From positions 343,511 through 407,225 of the forward strand of contig BJOX01000212.1 of NCBI GenBank assembly GCA_009731375.1: a stretch of DNA of 63,715 nucleotides, read 5' to 3'. The DNA comes from Paulinella micropora. Taxonomy: Eukaryota > Cercozoa > Imbricatea > Euglyphida. The notes beneath the pieces were generated by a model. That model had not been told where the DNA came from. It saw only the letters and a program-made list of their open reading frames with translations, and ran no database searches. The position numbers and the translations under genes are program-made. Shown here one piece after another: positions 23,401 to 31,743 of the stretch. Within the stretch, counting starts at the first letter, position 1. Every line of letters starts with the position of its first letter.

Positions 23401-25400
23401 ACGTCTGTTAGTTTTTCCTTGGTCTCCTTGAGCTCTCGTGCCGCTTGTTGTGCTTCTCGCGTTGCTTGGGAGGCCTGTGCTGCTAGATCAGTGTTCTTGC
23501 CTTTGGTATCTTCCAGCTGCCGTTGGAGTTCGGCGGCCCGCTGCCTGGCGAGCTCGGCCTCTCTTTGCTTGTCTTGCACCTCCTGTTTGTGCCGTTTGAG
23601 CGCCCCGTCGAGCTGGTTGATCATTGCCTGTTTGACTGCCTTCTGCCGGCTCTCGTGTTCGGCTATCTGTTTAGCTTGCTGTAGTTGTAGCCGAAGCTGT
23701 CTTACCAGTAATTTGTCCCTTTCGTTCTCGCCGGAGGCTTTTTCTAAGTCGATGCCCAAATTGACGATGTCGGTGTTGAGTTTGGCTACGGCTTGGTCGT
23801 GCTGGTCTTTGAGTTCGGCAGAGTATGTCTCCGTGTGCTGTACGGCCGACATGATCCCTTGCGCGGCGTTGGACTTTGCGAGATCCTGTCTCAGCTTTTC
23901 GTTGAGAACCTCGATTTCTTTGGCCCTCTGTTGTTCTTTCAGCAGGCTCTCTTGCATGCTGCGGAATTCTTCCTGCTGTCGCTGGAGAGATGCCTGTAGT
24001 CTCTGCTGGTTTTCCAGCGCTGCTTGTGCCTGTGGGCTTTGAGCAACCAGCAGGGCGTTCCTATGGTTTTCCAGCTCCGCTTCGACTTTTTTCAGCTCTG
24101 CCTTAGTTCCCTCGTGCTGTTTGAGGCTACTCTGTAGCTTTTCTATGGTTTTGTTGTTCTCTGCTAGCTGCCTATTGGCTTCGTTGGCACTAGCCTGTTC
24201 TTTTTTGAGACGGTCCTCTAGACCGGCGGCCTTAGCTATGGCGTCCTGTACTTTACGAGACTTTTCGTCAAGTTCTTTTTTAGCTTGACTTAATTCAGTA
24301 GTCAAGCCCTTTCGCTGATCGTCGCTCATTATCTTGCTGATGCCTAGTTCATTCTCCAGGTGCATGATTGTGCCCTTAAGCTCCTTCCTCTCATCTTCTA
24401 ATACGCTGGCGTATTCTCTCGTCTTATGTATCTGTCGTGACATGTCTACCATCACTGCAAACTCTTTTCTTGCCATAGCATCTGCTTTTTTGAGCTCACT
24501 TTGCAGATAATCCAGGTCCTCTTGTTTTTGTTGTCCTACGTGAATATACTCAACGAGCTGTCGTTTCATCTCCTTGAGCTGTTGCTTCAGAGCCGCTTGA
24601 CCCTCATCGCTAGTGACTGCATCAATGGACGGACGACGTGGCTTTTTCACTTCTCCGCCGCCACCGCCACTACTGAGTTCGACAGGTTCTCTGTTTTCAC
24701 CATCCACTACAGCGACCTCTTCTATTCCTTTTTGTTCCGGTTCTTCGTATCCAGCCTTTCCGTTTTCGCCATCGCCTCCTTCCCCTGGTATCTCCTTCTC
24801 CTCCTCCTTTCCTCCACCTTCCTCTGGTTCTACATCCCAATTTATATTTCCAACCGGTTCGACTTCGCCGTCGTCCCCTGGTTCGTCGCCTTCATCCCCC
24901 TCTGGTTCTTCATTAGATTGGCTGCCACCGCCGCCACTGCTGCTGCTGCTGCTACTGCTACTACTGCTACTACTACTCTTACTACTGCTACTGCTACTAC
25001 TGCTGCTACTGCCACTAGTACTGCTACTGCTACTACTGCTGCTACTGCTGCTACTACTACTGCTGCTGCTACTGCTACTGCTACTGCTACTACTGCTACT
25101 ACTACTACTGCTACTGCTACCGCTGCTGCTGCTGCCGCGGCCGCCTTGTGGAGCAGATGCAGGCACATGCACACGAACGAGTGCTTCGAGTGCATTAGCT
25201 AAGACAGGGTCAGCCCAACGCATGATAGTGGCGGTCCTCTTGTGCATTACAGCAGAGCCACCGCCCTCGTAGCGCCCAGAGCCTACTTTGAAGCGTAGTT
25301 GTTTCCGGTCGACCCATGGTTCCAGACGCGAGCCGGTGAATTCCCTGGCTCGAGTTTCTTTGTCCTTTTCCATCCATCTCGAGAGCCGTAAATATGACAT
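20490..25400 (-). CDS. Giant coiled-coil protein (1636 aa) with poly-Ser linker
   Basis: N-terminal about 80 residues (MSYLRLSRWMEKDKETRA...GGGSAVMHKRT..IMRWADP) match the start of the neighbouring 126-aa protein. A pure Ser run with scattered Gly follows (residues about 92-155), then an acidic stretch, then about 1000 residues of heptad-like K/E/Q/A/L coiled coil. The C-terminal globular part of about 350 residues includes RFKVGSGR-unrelated segments such as YLAMNGRALPEGHARDSLD. The length and continuous coil suggest a scaffold, tape-measure or tether role in the virion. The Ser run is encoded by an AGT/AGC trinucleotide tract (24,940-25,130) and is probably length-variable. Confidence 0.75.
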   Translation of the reverse strand: MSYLRLSRWMEKDKETRAREFTGSRLEPWVDRKQLRFKVGSGRYEGGGSAVMHKRTATIMRWADPVLANALEALVRVHVPASAPQGGRGSSSSGSSSSSSSSSSSSSSSSSSSSSSSSSSSSSSSSSTSGSSSSSSSSSSKSSSSSSSSSSSSSSGGGGSQSNEEPEGDEGDEPGDDGEVEPVGNINWDVEPEEGGGKEEEKEIPGEGGDGENGKAGYEEPEQKGIEEVAVVDGENREPVELSSGGGGGEVKKPRRPSIDAVTSDEGQAALKQQLKEMKRQLVEYIHVGQQKQEDLDYLQSELKKADAMARKEFAVMVDMSRQIHKTREYASVLEDERKELKGTIMHLENELGISKIMSDDQRKGLTTELSQAKKELDEKSRKVQDAIAKAAGLEDRLKKEQASANEANRQLAENNKTIEKLQSSLKQHEGTKAELKKVEAELENHRNALLVAQSPQAQAALENQQRLQASLQRQQEEFRSMQESLLKEQQRAKEIEVLNEKLRQDLAKSNAAQGIMSAVQHTETYSAELKDQHDQAVAKLNTDIVNLGIDLEKASGENERDKLLVRQLRLQLQQAKQIAEHESRQKAVKQAMINQLDGALKRHKQEVQDKQREAELARQRAAELQRQLEDTKGKNTDLAAQASQATREAQQAARELKETKEKLTDVEKAAAEVTRENTQAQAALLGTSEKERELHQRTEEAESKARTAQQQAAESAREATRASKQVFRVNQELQAAEAELKNIQQRATDLETKMTQLAQKNQGLEAQGAEQKEKHSAEVEAMRQEAKKLAMDYLDNLTKRDNEVDRLQAELQQSNERLKTSEGNTQAERDKNQRLTQELQEAQRHNRELEQQAENYKRNEKLLLKDLKRMATENKKRADDIKKLQAEAGQHEAALRQQTRLAREHKALAKSALTKLTELNTQAAQSKEAIGQLTKEARQAVRMLTAAQKREQALQRDLTAAEQGEQALQARVTELEQESHANNIALAEAGEEYNKKIAQVKQLREKLRLATETIAQGDETVVQMDEKDKKQTSEIKKLRQKLEQAQKKLNNLKDSEVKARENALKAVKQAKEELKMRQNDEGKLRQLTRQLQEAEEREALLQAEQAAYTEREKTLKAEHEKYKQRAKNAIRQTATSAGNVQAKLKARIEQYQQAIQKMKQDKTVVTAQQLEVKAEETQQKIVELKQATVEALAPDLPPEEQKRLVHEASDQEYQDTINKYNMAEYMTTFLEREKKSFPQGSSFSRAWDWVSSQLVPAFTQRQDVGDAIGSGSLEQPTVVESFKSLFGSLMATSWLRNAGFNVQGGNDGVPVRMAAGGASIGGGTFERSEAEAGATAVSTGDSKGKGKVFQLDPSGNDNGGGRGHFTQDDNTINAGEHSIAPVDMESAERRELETKQAEQELLYLAMNGRALPEGHARDSLDMLRVGILEAMRKRNMVVDERKLLDQVRGKPAEAKAFVRNATKQVIEDIIKDPVNRAKYKENLAVRYLANLVLTATAAGKETDLDYKIFPDLADKPTPGMEDLKKISFEDRVKLVRMALAYCTDEDVDKKLIREFKDQPPLPLFEELLQDRAQTRSMGLGPTEKSRTLHELMERAMKRLEKEGQKGLVHKWKNILNKLGWKLVGLQPATKRQRRN

Positions 25401-25436
25401 GCCAGTCTAGTTTGTCTTTTTAGTTAAGGGGCGGAT

Positions 25437-25817
25437 TTAGAACTTTTTTTTTTTTATCACAGTCCCGGGGCCTTTCTTTCGAATTGAAAGGGATGTCTTT
25501 CCACTTCCTGTACTAGAACGCTTCTTTTTGATTCTGCGTATTCTTGGCGGAGGGCTTGGCGGAGGGCTTGGAGGAGGTGAAGCAGGGGCAGCTGCGGCTA
25601 CAGCCTGTGACAAATCAGGGTTTGCCCAACGCATGATGTCCCAAGTCTTGTGATGCATAGCAGCTGAACCGCCTCCGCGGTAGCGTTTCAAGCCGCTCTT
25701 AACGTTAGCTGCCAATGGCTTGTTCTTCACCCAAGGCTCGACACCCGAACCGGTCAGCTTCCTGACCTTTGTTTCATCGTCTTCTCCCATCCATGGCGAT
25801 ACCCGGAGATAGGACAT
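25437..25817 (-). CDS. Paralogue of the coiled-coil protein's N-terminal domain
   Basis: 126 residues. MSYLRVSPWMGEDDETKVRKLTGSG..EPWV..RYRGGGSAAMHHKT..IMRWANPDL aligns along its length with the first 80 residues of the 1636-aa protein next door. A proline-rich linker (ASPPPSPPPSPPPRI) and a basic tail (IRRIKKKRSS...TVIKKKKF) follow in place of the coiled coil. Tandem duplication followed by replacement of the C-terminus is the simplest reading. The shared domain is probably a docking module. Its start codon overlaps the divergent packaging-ATPase start. Confidence 0.7.
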   Translation of the reverse strand: MSYLRVSPWMGEDDETKVRKLTGSGVEPWVKNKPLAANVKSGLKRYRGGGSAAMHHKTWDIMRWANPDLSQAVAAAAPASPPPSPPPSPPPRIRRIKKKRSSTGSGKTSLSIRKKGPGTVIKKKKF

Positions 25818-27270
25818 GGTGTTTGTAACTCATATCGGACATAAGTTTTTTTTTCATGTCACATGTTTCAGAAAAGCGTACAATGCAGCAGCAGGGCCTG
25901 AGTGTGCTGGACCTTCTCTGGACCGGCTGCCGCCGCCCGATCAAGACGGAGACGAGAGCAGGGCGGGCAAAGGCCAGAGCCTGGAGGAGAAAATCTATGA
26001 CTACATACAACAACAGAAGAAGAAGGGGAGCAAGAAAAAGAGCGCGGCCGAGAAAAAGAAAGAGAAGGAGGAGAAAGAGGCGGAAAAGAAGGCACTGGCG
26101 GGCGTGGACATTGATCAAGTGAAGAGGCACGTGGAGTATTTCTGGCCGCGAGAGAAAGGTGCAGGCCAGCTGTTCGTGCTGGTCGGCAAGTCCGAGCGAG
26201 GGAAGACGCACTTTCTGCGGTGGTTGCTGTATAGCATGTGCCTGATGAAGAAGGACCCGTTCCAGTTCGGCCTGATCATGGTGCGCACCAAGTTCAAGAA
26301 CAGCTACAAGTTCCACTGGGCGACGGAGAAACACGTGCGCATCTACGAAGGGTTCAGGAAGGACATACTGCAAAAGTACGTAGACAACCTGAAGGAGAGG
26401 TACGAAAAGAACGGGTACTTGGAGCCGTCGTTCCTGGTGTTTGACGACCTGGTGGGTATCCTGAACTCCATGGACCAGTGGATGCAGAATTTCTTTGGCA
26501 CGTACCGCCACTATAACATCACGATCTTTATCGCGGTGCAGTACCTGACGGGGAGGAACAGTATTTCTCCGATCATGCGTGAACAAACGAGCTACTGTGT
26601 CATGTTCAACTCGAAGGTGCAGCGGACGATGCTGAACCTGTGGGAGAATTACGGACAGATGATGCCTAAAAAGGAATTCTTTGCGCACTTGTCGAACGCG
26701 ACGGACCCGGACCAAGTAGGCACGAAGCACGCGTGCGTGGTGTACGCGGAGCACATCGACAAGCTGGAGCAGAACTACATGAGCTGGCTAGCGCCCAAGA
26801 CGCTGCCTGACGGGGAGGTGATGCTGAAGGGCCCCGACGACCCCAAGCCCAAGTCGAAAGAGGAGATAAGGAAAGAGCAGGCGCTGAAGGATCTGGCCTG
26901 GCGAGCGCCAACATGGCTACCGGAAACCCTGAAGCTGAACAGGGAGACCAAGGAGAAAGTGATGCGCATGATTCAGTACGCGGACGCGGCGAACTACAAA
27001 TTGACCAAGCGCAAGAACAGGATGGCCTTCAAGGACATACTGACGCTGACAAAGTTCAGTTTGGACGTGGACCGCGCTAACCAGAACGCCAAACGAAGAT
27101 ACAAAGACGACCAGGCGTACGCTAAACGGTTGAGGGATGAGGCATTCATGCCCGGAGAGGAATACAGCTACGAGTACAAGGAACCCTCAGGCATAGCCAG
27201 AAGACGCGACAACCGGCGCGCACCGACAAATATTGTAAGACGTATAGTCTATCCGGAGGAGGAAGAGTAA
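25816..27270 (+). CDS. FtsK/HerA-type (A32-like) genome-packaging ATPase
   Basis: 484 residues as an open frame. Walker A GKSERGKT at residues 124-131, Walker B SFLVFDDLVG near 205, and the downstream sensor-type motif IFIAVQYLTGRN fit the viral packaging ATPases. The first about 110 residues are a lysine/glutamate-rich extension. The only in-frame ATG before the ATPase core is at 25816; it overlaps the divergent gene's start by 2 bp and is followed by a T-run translated as HKFFFH, so the true 5' end is uncertain (non-AUG start, small intron or a base error are possible). Function: ATP-driven loading of DNA into capsids. Confidence 0.85.
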   Translation: MVFVTHIGHKFFFHVTCFRKAYNAAAGPECAGPSLDRLPPPDQDGDESRAGKGQSLEEKIYDYIQQQKKKGSKKKSAAEKKKEKEEKEAEKKALAGVDIDQVKRHVEYFWPREKGAGQLFVLVGKSERGKTHFLRWLLYSMCLMKKDPFQFGLIMVRTKFKNSYKFHWATEKHVRIYEGFRKDILQKYVDNLKERYEKNGYLEPSFLVFDDLVGILNSMDQWMQNFFGTYRHYNITIFIAVQYLTGRNSISPIMREQTSYCVMFNSKVQRTMLNLWENYGQMMPKKEFFAHLSNATDPDQVGTKHACVVYAEHIDKLEQNYMSWLAPKTLPDGEVMLKGPDDPKPKSKEEIRKEQALKDLAWRAPTWLPETLKLNRETKEKVMRMIQYADAANYKLTKRKNRMAFKDILTLTKFSLDVDRANQNAKRRYKDDQAYAKRLRDEAFMPGEEYSYEYKEPSGIARRRDNRRAPTNIVRRIVYPEEEE

Positions 27271-27284
27271 AAAAAATTGTTTTT

Positions 27285-27800
27285 TTAATTATCTGCCGAC
27301 GACGTTGAAACAAGGGGCGAGAGTAAGTATTCATGATCAAGCGGCTGCTGAAGGCTCTGTTCTTGCTCCCGGTCAAGCTCGTCGGACGGGAGGAAAGGGG
27401 AGAGGAGTGGAGCAAACAAGTCTACCTGTGCTGCACTACTAGTGTCTACGAGAAGCGGGGAGAGGGGGAAAGGTGCGTCCTCGTGCTCCTCGGCAACGGG
27501 AGCTTCGGCTAGCCAGTTCTTTGTTGGTCTGGGCACGACGACGCCCCTGTCCTTGGGAATTTCCTGCGCCACGAGGCGTGCGAGGTGTTCTTCGGTGTAG
27601 AGGGAGCCCTGGGCGTTGCCGCGGTGCCTGGTCCTGTGCCTGGCCATCTTTTCGGCGGGAAAAGGCCAGTCCTGCTTGTAGTCGCGGATCTTGATGTAAC
27701 GCCTCAGCCAGAAAGTAGCCTTGGTGCGGCTGACTCCGTGCACCTCGCGGATGATATCGATGACATTGACCAGCCCTTCGGGTGTCCTTCTGATTTTCAT
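27285..27800 (-). CDS. Putative DNA-binding protein (N-terminal KilA-N/BRO-like)
   Basis: 171 residues. The N-terminus MKIRRTPEGLVNVIDIIREV followed by SRTKATFWLRRYIKIRDY resembles the KilA-N/BRO-type start (I-R-x-T-x-D/E-G-x-V-N). The second half is acidic and proline-rich, ending in DTSSAAQVDLFAPLL-type low complexity, which could be an activation region. CTTTTCGAAAAG lies immediately upstream of the ATG. Immediately downstream of the telomere resolvase on the same strand. Assignment tentative; a regulator is plausible. Confidence 0.5.
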   Translation of the reverse strand: MKIRRTPEGLVNVIDIIREVHGVSRTKATFWLRRYIKIRDYKQDWPFPAEKMARHRTRHRGNAQGSLYTEEHLARLVAQEIPKDRGVVVPRPTKNWLAEAPVAEEHEDAPFPLSPLLVDTSSAAQVDLFAPLLSPFLPSDELDREQEQSLQQPLDHEYLLSPLVSTSSADN

Positions 27801-27893
27801 GGCTTTTCGAAAAGTGAGGCGGCAACGCTGTCCGTTCTTTTTTTTTTTGAATTAAACGAGTGGTTCTGATTCGACGAATGCCGGACCGGTGGT

Positions 27894-30293
27894 TTAGTAA
27901 TGGCCGACTAGTTCCGCAAAATCTGCCGCGAGCTGTTCACCGGAAATATCGGGCTGGTGCTCGATTAAGGTCCGGACGGCCCGGGCGAACCGTTTGGCGG
28001 GCCCCTCGGTGTAGCCGGCCGAAGTCCAGAAGGCGTTGGTCTGTAACTCCGCCCGCTTGTGCGAGTTTTTCTGTACAAAGAAGCAGGCCTGGCGAGCTAG
28101 CTGCTGCTTCTTGGTGAGGGCGGGGGCCGGGGGAAGAGGGCGGGCGGGTGCTGGCGGCGCTGGCGCTGGCGCTGGCATGTCCCTGGCCTGCCTGGCCAAG
28201 TCCTGGAAGGCGTCGTTGATCTGCTGCAGAAGAGCTTCGGCATCTGGCTTTAGCCACTGGCGCCTGGGCTGCTCGATGAACATGACGCGCTGGTAGTGCA
28301 GCTGCGAGTTGAGCTCGGCGACGCTGTGTCCCGTGCCGGTCTTGTGGGCGATGTGGCCGAGCACCTGTGAGAGGAAGACCGACTTGGCGATGCCCTTGTC
28401 CCGGGCGTAGAGAGTGAAGGCCGCCTCGGCGTAGATGGAGCGGAGGAGGTAAGGGTTGCGGATGCGCTGTGACTGCTTGGAGCGTTCACGGAAGCGGCGC
28501 ATGAGGTACTCGAAGGTGTGGGTGAAGCCGGCGCCGCCCAGGGCGTGCGTGAGGCTGTCGTTGGTGATGAACTGGGTAGGCTCGTCCCAGGCCCGTTCGG
28601 TGCGCTTGTGCTTCATGAAATCACGGACCCAGCGCAGAGGGTAGTCCTTGCGAGGCTGTTTGGCGGAGGACCTCGCGATTTGCGCTCGCCTGGCGCGCAG
28701 CTTCTCCTGGTCGTCCTTCTCCTCTGCTAGGATGAGGGCCCTGGAGTTGGGATCGGCGTAGCTGAGGTAATCGGAGAGCGGCCTGTCGGAAGCAGAGAGC
28801 TTGGTAGCGTCCGGGTTGTGCAGAAGGCGGTGCTGGAGGTGTCTGTTGAGTAAATGGCGCATGTGCCTGAAGATGAGGACGACGTCGTGGCCCTGGGCGG
28901 TGAGGAGGGCGATGGGCTTGAGGACCTGTGCGTCCCGGTTGTATTCTTGTTCGCGGGGCTCGCGGGTAGGGTTGGAGCCGCGCTTGGCCACTCGTTTCTG
29001 GATGACGTGTTTGGACTTGAGGAGTTCGGACATGTCCTTTTCGTCGATGTAGACTTCTTGCGGCGGGAGTTCGGCGTCGGTGATGAGTTCGGACCACTTC
29101 ATGGCCTCGAGGGGCCTGGTGCCGAGCAGGGCCATGATGAGGGTGAGCTGGAAGCCCCAGAGTGGCAGCCGTTCGCTGGGCTTGAAGGTAGGGTGTGGGG
29201 CGCGGTCTAGCCCCGAGTGCCAGCCCTCGGCTTCGGCCAGCATGGCCTGGTAGAGTTCCTGGATGAAGGAGAACCAGTCTTTGGCTACAAGCTGGACGAG
29301 GGAGCTGAGTTTTCTGGAGCGAGTGAGTTGTGTCTGGGCGTGCGAGTGGCGGTTGAGCTGTTCGTCGCGGAAGAAGTTTCCCTTGCGGAGGTACTCGTCG
29401 GCCTCCTTGCCCCAAGGGCAGCGCGAGATTTTCCTTTTGTCCTTGTTGACGGGCAGTGTCTTCTCGGTGTGAGGGTGGCCGAGCAGCCAGGCCCGCCAAA
29501 AGGTGTATTGGCTGAGCCTGTTGGGTCCGCTGGGGGTGCAGGCGTCGACGATGTCGTTGATGAGCGGCAGCCATTCCCGGACGTCGCTCCAGAGGCGGAT
29601 GAAGTAGCGGCAGTGGGCCAGGAAGCAGGTGAGGAAGGACCTCTCGTTGCCGTCGCAGCCCTCGATGGAGCCCTCCCCCTTGCCAAAAACGGCGCGGCGG
29701 AAGTTAAGGTCCGGGTTGTCGGGGTCCCGGATGTCCTCGTCGCTCTCGGGCAGGGCGAGCGTGGCTGCATCGAGGATCTTGAAGCGCATCCGGTTGGCCA
29801 CCTCGGACGAGATTTCCTTGCCGGTGATCATGGTAGTGTGGAAGTAGGCCTTGGATGTTTTAATGAAATAGCTGCGGTACTCGTCCGGGATGTTCCAGCG
29901 GTCGATCATGGCCTGCAGAGTGGGTGTCTTGGGCTTGTCGCCCGGGTCGAGGCCGATGGCGTAGAGACGCATGCGGCCAAGCACCCTGTCCTTGTTCTTA
30001 GCGATGAGCTGCAGCGCTTTAATGAAATCGCCCCTGTACTGCAGCCACTTCTTCTTGCTGAGCCCGTGGATGGAGAGCTCCGGTGTTTCTGGGATAACGC
30101 CCTTTCTAGTCTTGATCTGTGCAAGGGTGGTGTGGAGGAAAGCCTCTACCACCTCTTGGTCTGGTCCTAAGTATTCTGTGTCTCTGGGGTTGGTGGTGAC
30201 TCCTACTCTTTCCCCTCTAAACCAAACTACCTCCGCGGCCTTTGCCTCCTCCTCCTCCTCCCCTCCCTCATGTCCTTCGTCGGAGTCGCTCAT
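27894..30293 (-). CDS. Telomere resolvase (protelomerase)-like tyrosine recombinase
   Basis: 799 residues. The tyrosine-recombinase tetrad is readable: R393 in LLGTRPLEAMKWSEL, R618 in LLRSIYAEAAFTLY, H647 in QVLGH, and Y667 in SQLHYQRV. The R-x-IYA-x-x-A helix and the LGH...QLHY ending are the pattern of phage N15-type protelomerases rather than of Cre/lambda integrases, and the long N-terminal helical region also fits. Family function: binds a palindromic telomere site, makes staggered cuts and rejoins strands as covalently closed hairpins. The element contains ten long palindromes at 36.4-38.6 kb as obvious candidate targets. The protein is longer than phage enzymes (about 630 aa). The alternative is a YR integrase with a coincidental match. 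Confidence 0.8.
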   Translation of the reverse strand: MSDSDEGHEGGEEEEEAKAAEVVWFRGERVGVTTNPRDTEYLGPDQEVVEAFLHTTLAQIKTRKGVIPETPELSIHGLSKKKWLQYRGDFIKALQLIAKNKDRVLGRMRLYAIGLDPGDKPKTPTLQAMIDRWNIPDEYRSYFIKTSKAYFHTTMITGKEISSEVANRMRFKILDAATLALPESDEDIRDPDNPDLNFRRAVFGKGEGSIEGCDGNERSFLTCFLAHCRYFIRLWSDVREWLPLINDIVDACTPSGPNRLSQYTFWRAWLLGHPHTEKTLPVNKDKRKISRCPWGKEADEYLRKGNFFRDEQLNRHSHAQTQLTRSRKLSSLVQLVAKDWFSFIQELYQAMLAEAEGWHSGLDRAPHPTFKPSERLPLWGFQLTLIMALLGTRPLEAMKWSELITDAELPPQEVYIDEKDMSELLKSKHVIQKRVAKRGSNPTREPREQEYNRDAQVLKPIALLTAQGHDVVLIFRHMRHLLNRHLQHRLLHNPDATKLSASDRPLSDYLSYADPNSRALILAEEKDDQEKLRARRAQIARSSAKQPRKDYPLRWVRDFMKHKRTERAWDEPTQFITNDSLTHALGGAGFTHTFEYLMRRFRERSKQSQRIRNPYLLRSIYAEAAFTLYARDKGIAKSVFLSQVLGHIAHKTGTGHSVAELNSQLHYQRVMFIEQPRRQWLKPDAEALLQQINDAFQDLARQARDMPAPAPAPPAPARPLPPAPALTKKQQLARQACFFVQKNSHKRAELQTNAFWTSAGYTEGPAKRFARAVRTLIEHQPDISGEQLAADFAELVGHY

Positions 30294-31156
30294 TGGGTCC
30301 TAGCGGCCTTGTTGTTACCTAGTCCCGAAAAAAAAATCGCAGCAGTCCCTTTCCTCTTGTTTTTCATTTTGACGGCGACGCTGTGCCCGAGCAGGTGTGC
30401 CTGCGCGGGCCGGCTGACCCCCTCGATCGGTGTCAGGATGTTCCCCCAGATGGGTACGTAATCCCAGCCGCTCTCTTCGCAGATGACTGCCCACAGGACG
30501 TTCTGGCGGTGTTTGGATTCCTCTTGCTTGAGTGTCACGACGCGCGCGCTCAGCTCCTCCTCTCCCATAAGTCGTAAAAGCGCATAGAGCAAGGTCGCGT
30601 AGTGTATGAAACAGACCCTTTTCCACTGGTACCTCGCCTGGAGCTTTTGCTTGACGAGGTGCCAGCGGGTGTCTACTTTCAGGAACAGGGCCTCGAGCTC
30701 TTTGAGCACGGCGGCCTCCGGCTCTTTTTGTGTCTTGTTCTCCCCGAGCATGTACGAGAGCTGGGTGGCCTTGTCCATGGTGAGAGGGCCCAGCCTGGCC
30801 CTCTTGTAGACCCAAATCAATTTCTGAGGGGTGACGGGAGAGAGACGGAAAGTGAAGGCTAACGACTTCACACTCTGGAAGAGCGCCGGGCTGATCAGAG
30901 ATTTCTGCTGCAGAGAGCGCATATTGAAAGTCTCGCGGATGATCTGCCTGAACCTGCTTAGCCTCGTGTAGCCACCAGTTTTCTTCGGCATCTCGGTATA
31001 GGTCCCCTTGTCTGTAACCATGGCACCGTTCACAAGCCATTGCGGGCCGTAGAGGCTATACTCTCGTTCAACGAGCCCGCAGAGCTTGCAATAGGAGCCG
31101 GTGGTAGCTTCACAAAAGACAAACAAGTGCTCCTGACAAGTACCAGCCCCCAGCAT
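30290..31156 (-). CDS. VLTF3-like late transcription factor
   Basis: 288 residues. N-terminal zinc ribbon C7-x2-H10 ... C23-x2-C26 (CQEH...CKLCGLVEREY). A basic TRLSRFRQIIRETFN helix follows. The C-terminal half has FIHYATLLYALLRLMG, then VLWAVICEESGWDYVP, the two landmarks I associate with poxvirus/NCLDV late transcription factor 3. Role: recruits transcription machinery to late promoters in the large-virus lineage. Its stop codon overlaps the resolvase start region (4 bp), implying close linkage. TTTTCGTAAAAC lies in the divergent promoter with the VLTF2-like gene. Confidence 0.7.
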   Translation of the reverse strand: MLGAGTCQEHLFVFCEATTGSYCKLCGLVEREYSLYGPQWLVNGAMVTDKGTYTEMPKKTGGYTRLSRFRQIIRETFNMRSLQQKSLISPALFQSVKSLAFTFRLSPVTPQKLIWVYKRARLGPLTMDKATQLSYMLGENKTQKEPEAAVLKELEALFLKVDTRWHLVKQKLQARYQWKRVCFIHYATLLYALLRLMGEEELSARVVTLKQEESKHRQNVLWAVICEESGWDYVPIWGNILTPIEGVSRPAQAHLLGHSVAVKMKNKRKGTAAIFFSGLGNNKAARTQ

Positions 31157-31204
31157 TTTAAATTTTTTAATGAGCGTGAAGCCGCGTGGTGGCTTTCTAG
31201 CGCA

Positions 31205-31237
31205 GTTTTCGTAAAACAGGCATTAATCGTAAAACGC
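31205..31237. promoter_or_regulatory. Divergent promoter with TTTTCGTAAAAC repeats
   Basis: TTTTCGTAAAAC followed about 8 nt later by ATCGTAAAACGC; the same two-part arrangement (TTTTCGAAAAAC ... ATCGAAAAAAGC) is found between the clamp and SSB genes. Confidence 0.5.
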
Positions 31238-31278
31238 GTCACGAGTAGGGAGAGGGGGAAACCTACACCTCCACAAAG

Positions 31279-31743
31279 ATGGACAGGAGTGTAACTAAAA
31301 GCTACAAGGGCCTGTGCGTGCACTGCTCGCACAGGAGCGAGGACGAACAGTGGTACCCGCTGCCGGTGGAGCTGCGCGACGGGGAAATGATGGTGTTTGG
31401 CTGGTTCTGTACACCTGGCTGCGCCTGGGCGTATATTCAGTACGCGCTGCCGGAGAGTAGGAGAGACGATTGTTCTGCGCTGCTGCACAGCTACCTGATG
31501 CTGAACCTGAGGAAACAAGTAGTGCGACCGAACCCGCCACGGCACAAACTAAAAATGTTCGGGGGCGAGATGGATATTAAGGAATTCCGGTCGAAGGGCG
31601 GTGTGCGTGACTGGATACAACCCAAAGAAGTCTTTAATGAAGCTAAAAAAAAGAAAACGTTCATCGGCGCTCAGGGAGGGAAAGCCTATGTGCTCAGACG
31701 GGTTTCTCGCCTGCCGGGGGTTCGCCTTCTGCAGGAACGCTAG
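31279..31743 (+). CDS. VLTF2/A1L-like transcription factor
   Basis: 154 residues. Zinc site C13-x2-C16 (LCVHC) with C44 and C48 (GWFCTPGCAWAY), WYPLPVELRDG between them, and then PPRHKLKMFGGEMDIKEFR. The FC-x3-C-AWAY block followed by P-R-x-x-L-x-x-FGG-x-M-x-I-x-EFR is the signature of the A1L/VLTF2 family of large DNA viruses. Divergent from the VLTF3-like gene, so both late factors share one promoter. The 3' end overlaps the clamp gene by 50 bp. Confidence 0.8.
   Translation: MDRSVTKSYKGLCVHCSHRSEDEQWYPLPVELRDGEMMVFGWFCTPGCAWAYIQYALPESRRDDCSALLHSYLMLNLRKQVVRPNPPRHKLKMFGGEMDIKEFRSKGGVRDWIQPKEVFNEAKKKKTFIGAQGGKAYVLRRVSRLPGVRLLQER

Noticed and set aside
24940-25130. Plus-strand frame of poly-Leu/Ala opposite the Ser run
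   Set aside because: Antisense shadow of the trinucleotide tract within the coiled-coil gene.
28621-29574. 317-codon minus-strand frame within the resolvase
   Set aside because: Shadow frame of the telomere-resolvase gene; low-complexity R/H/P composition.
27894-30293. Conventional Crypton- or phage-type integrase
   Set aside because: The spacing and context of R618, H647 and Y667 (R-x-IYA; LGH...QLHY) and the palindrome array fit telomere resolvases better; kept as the alternative in the feature entry.
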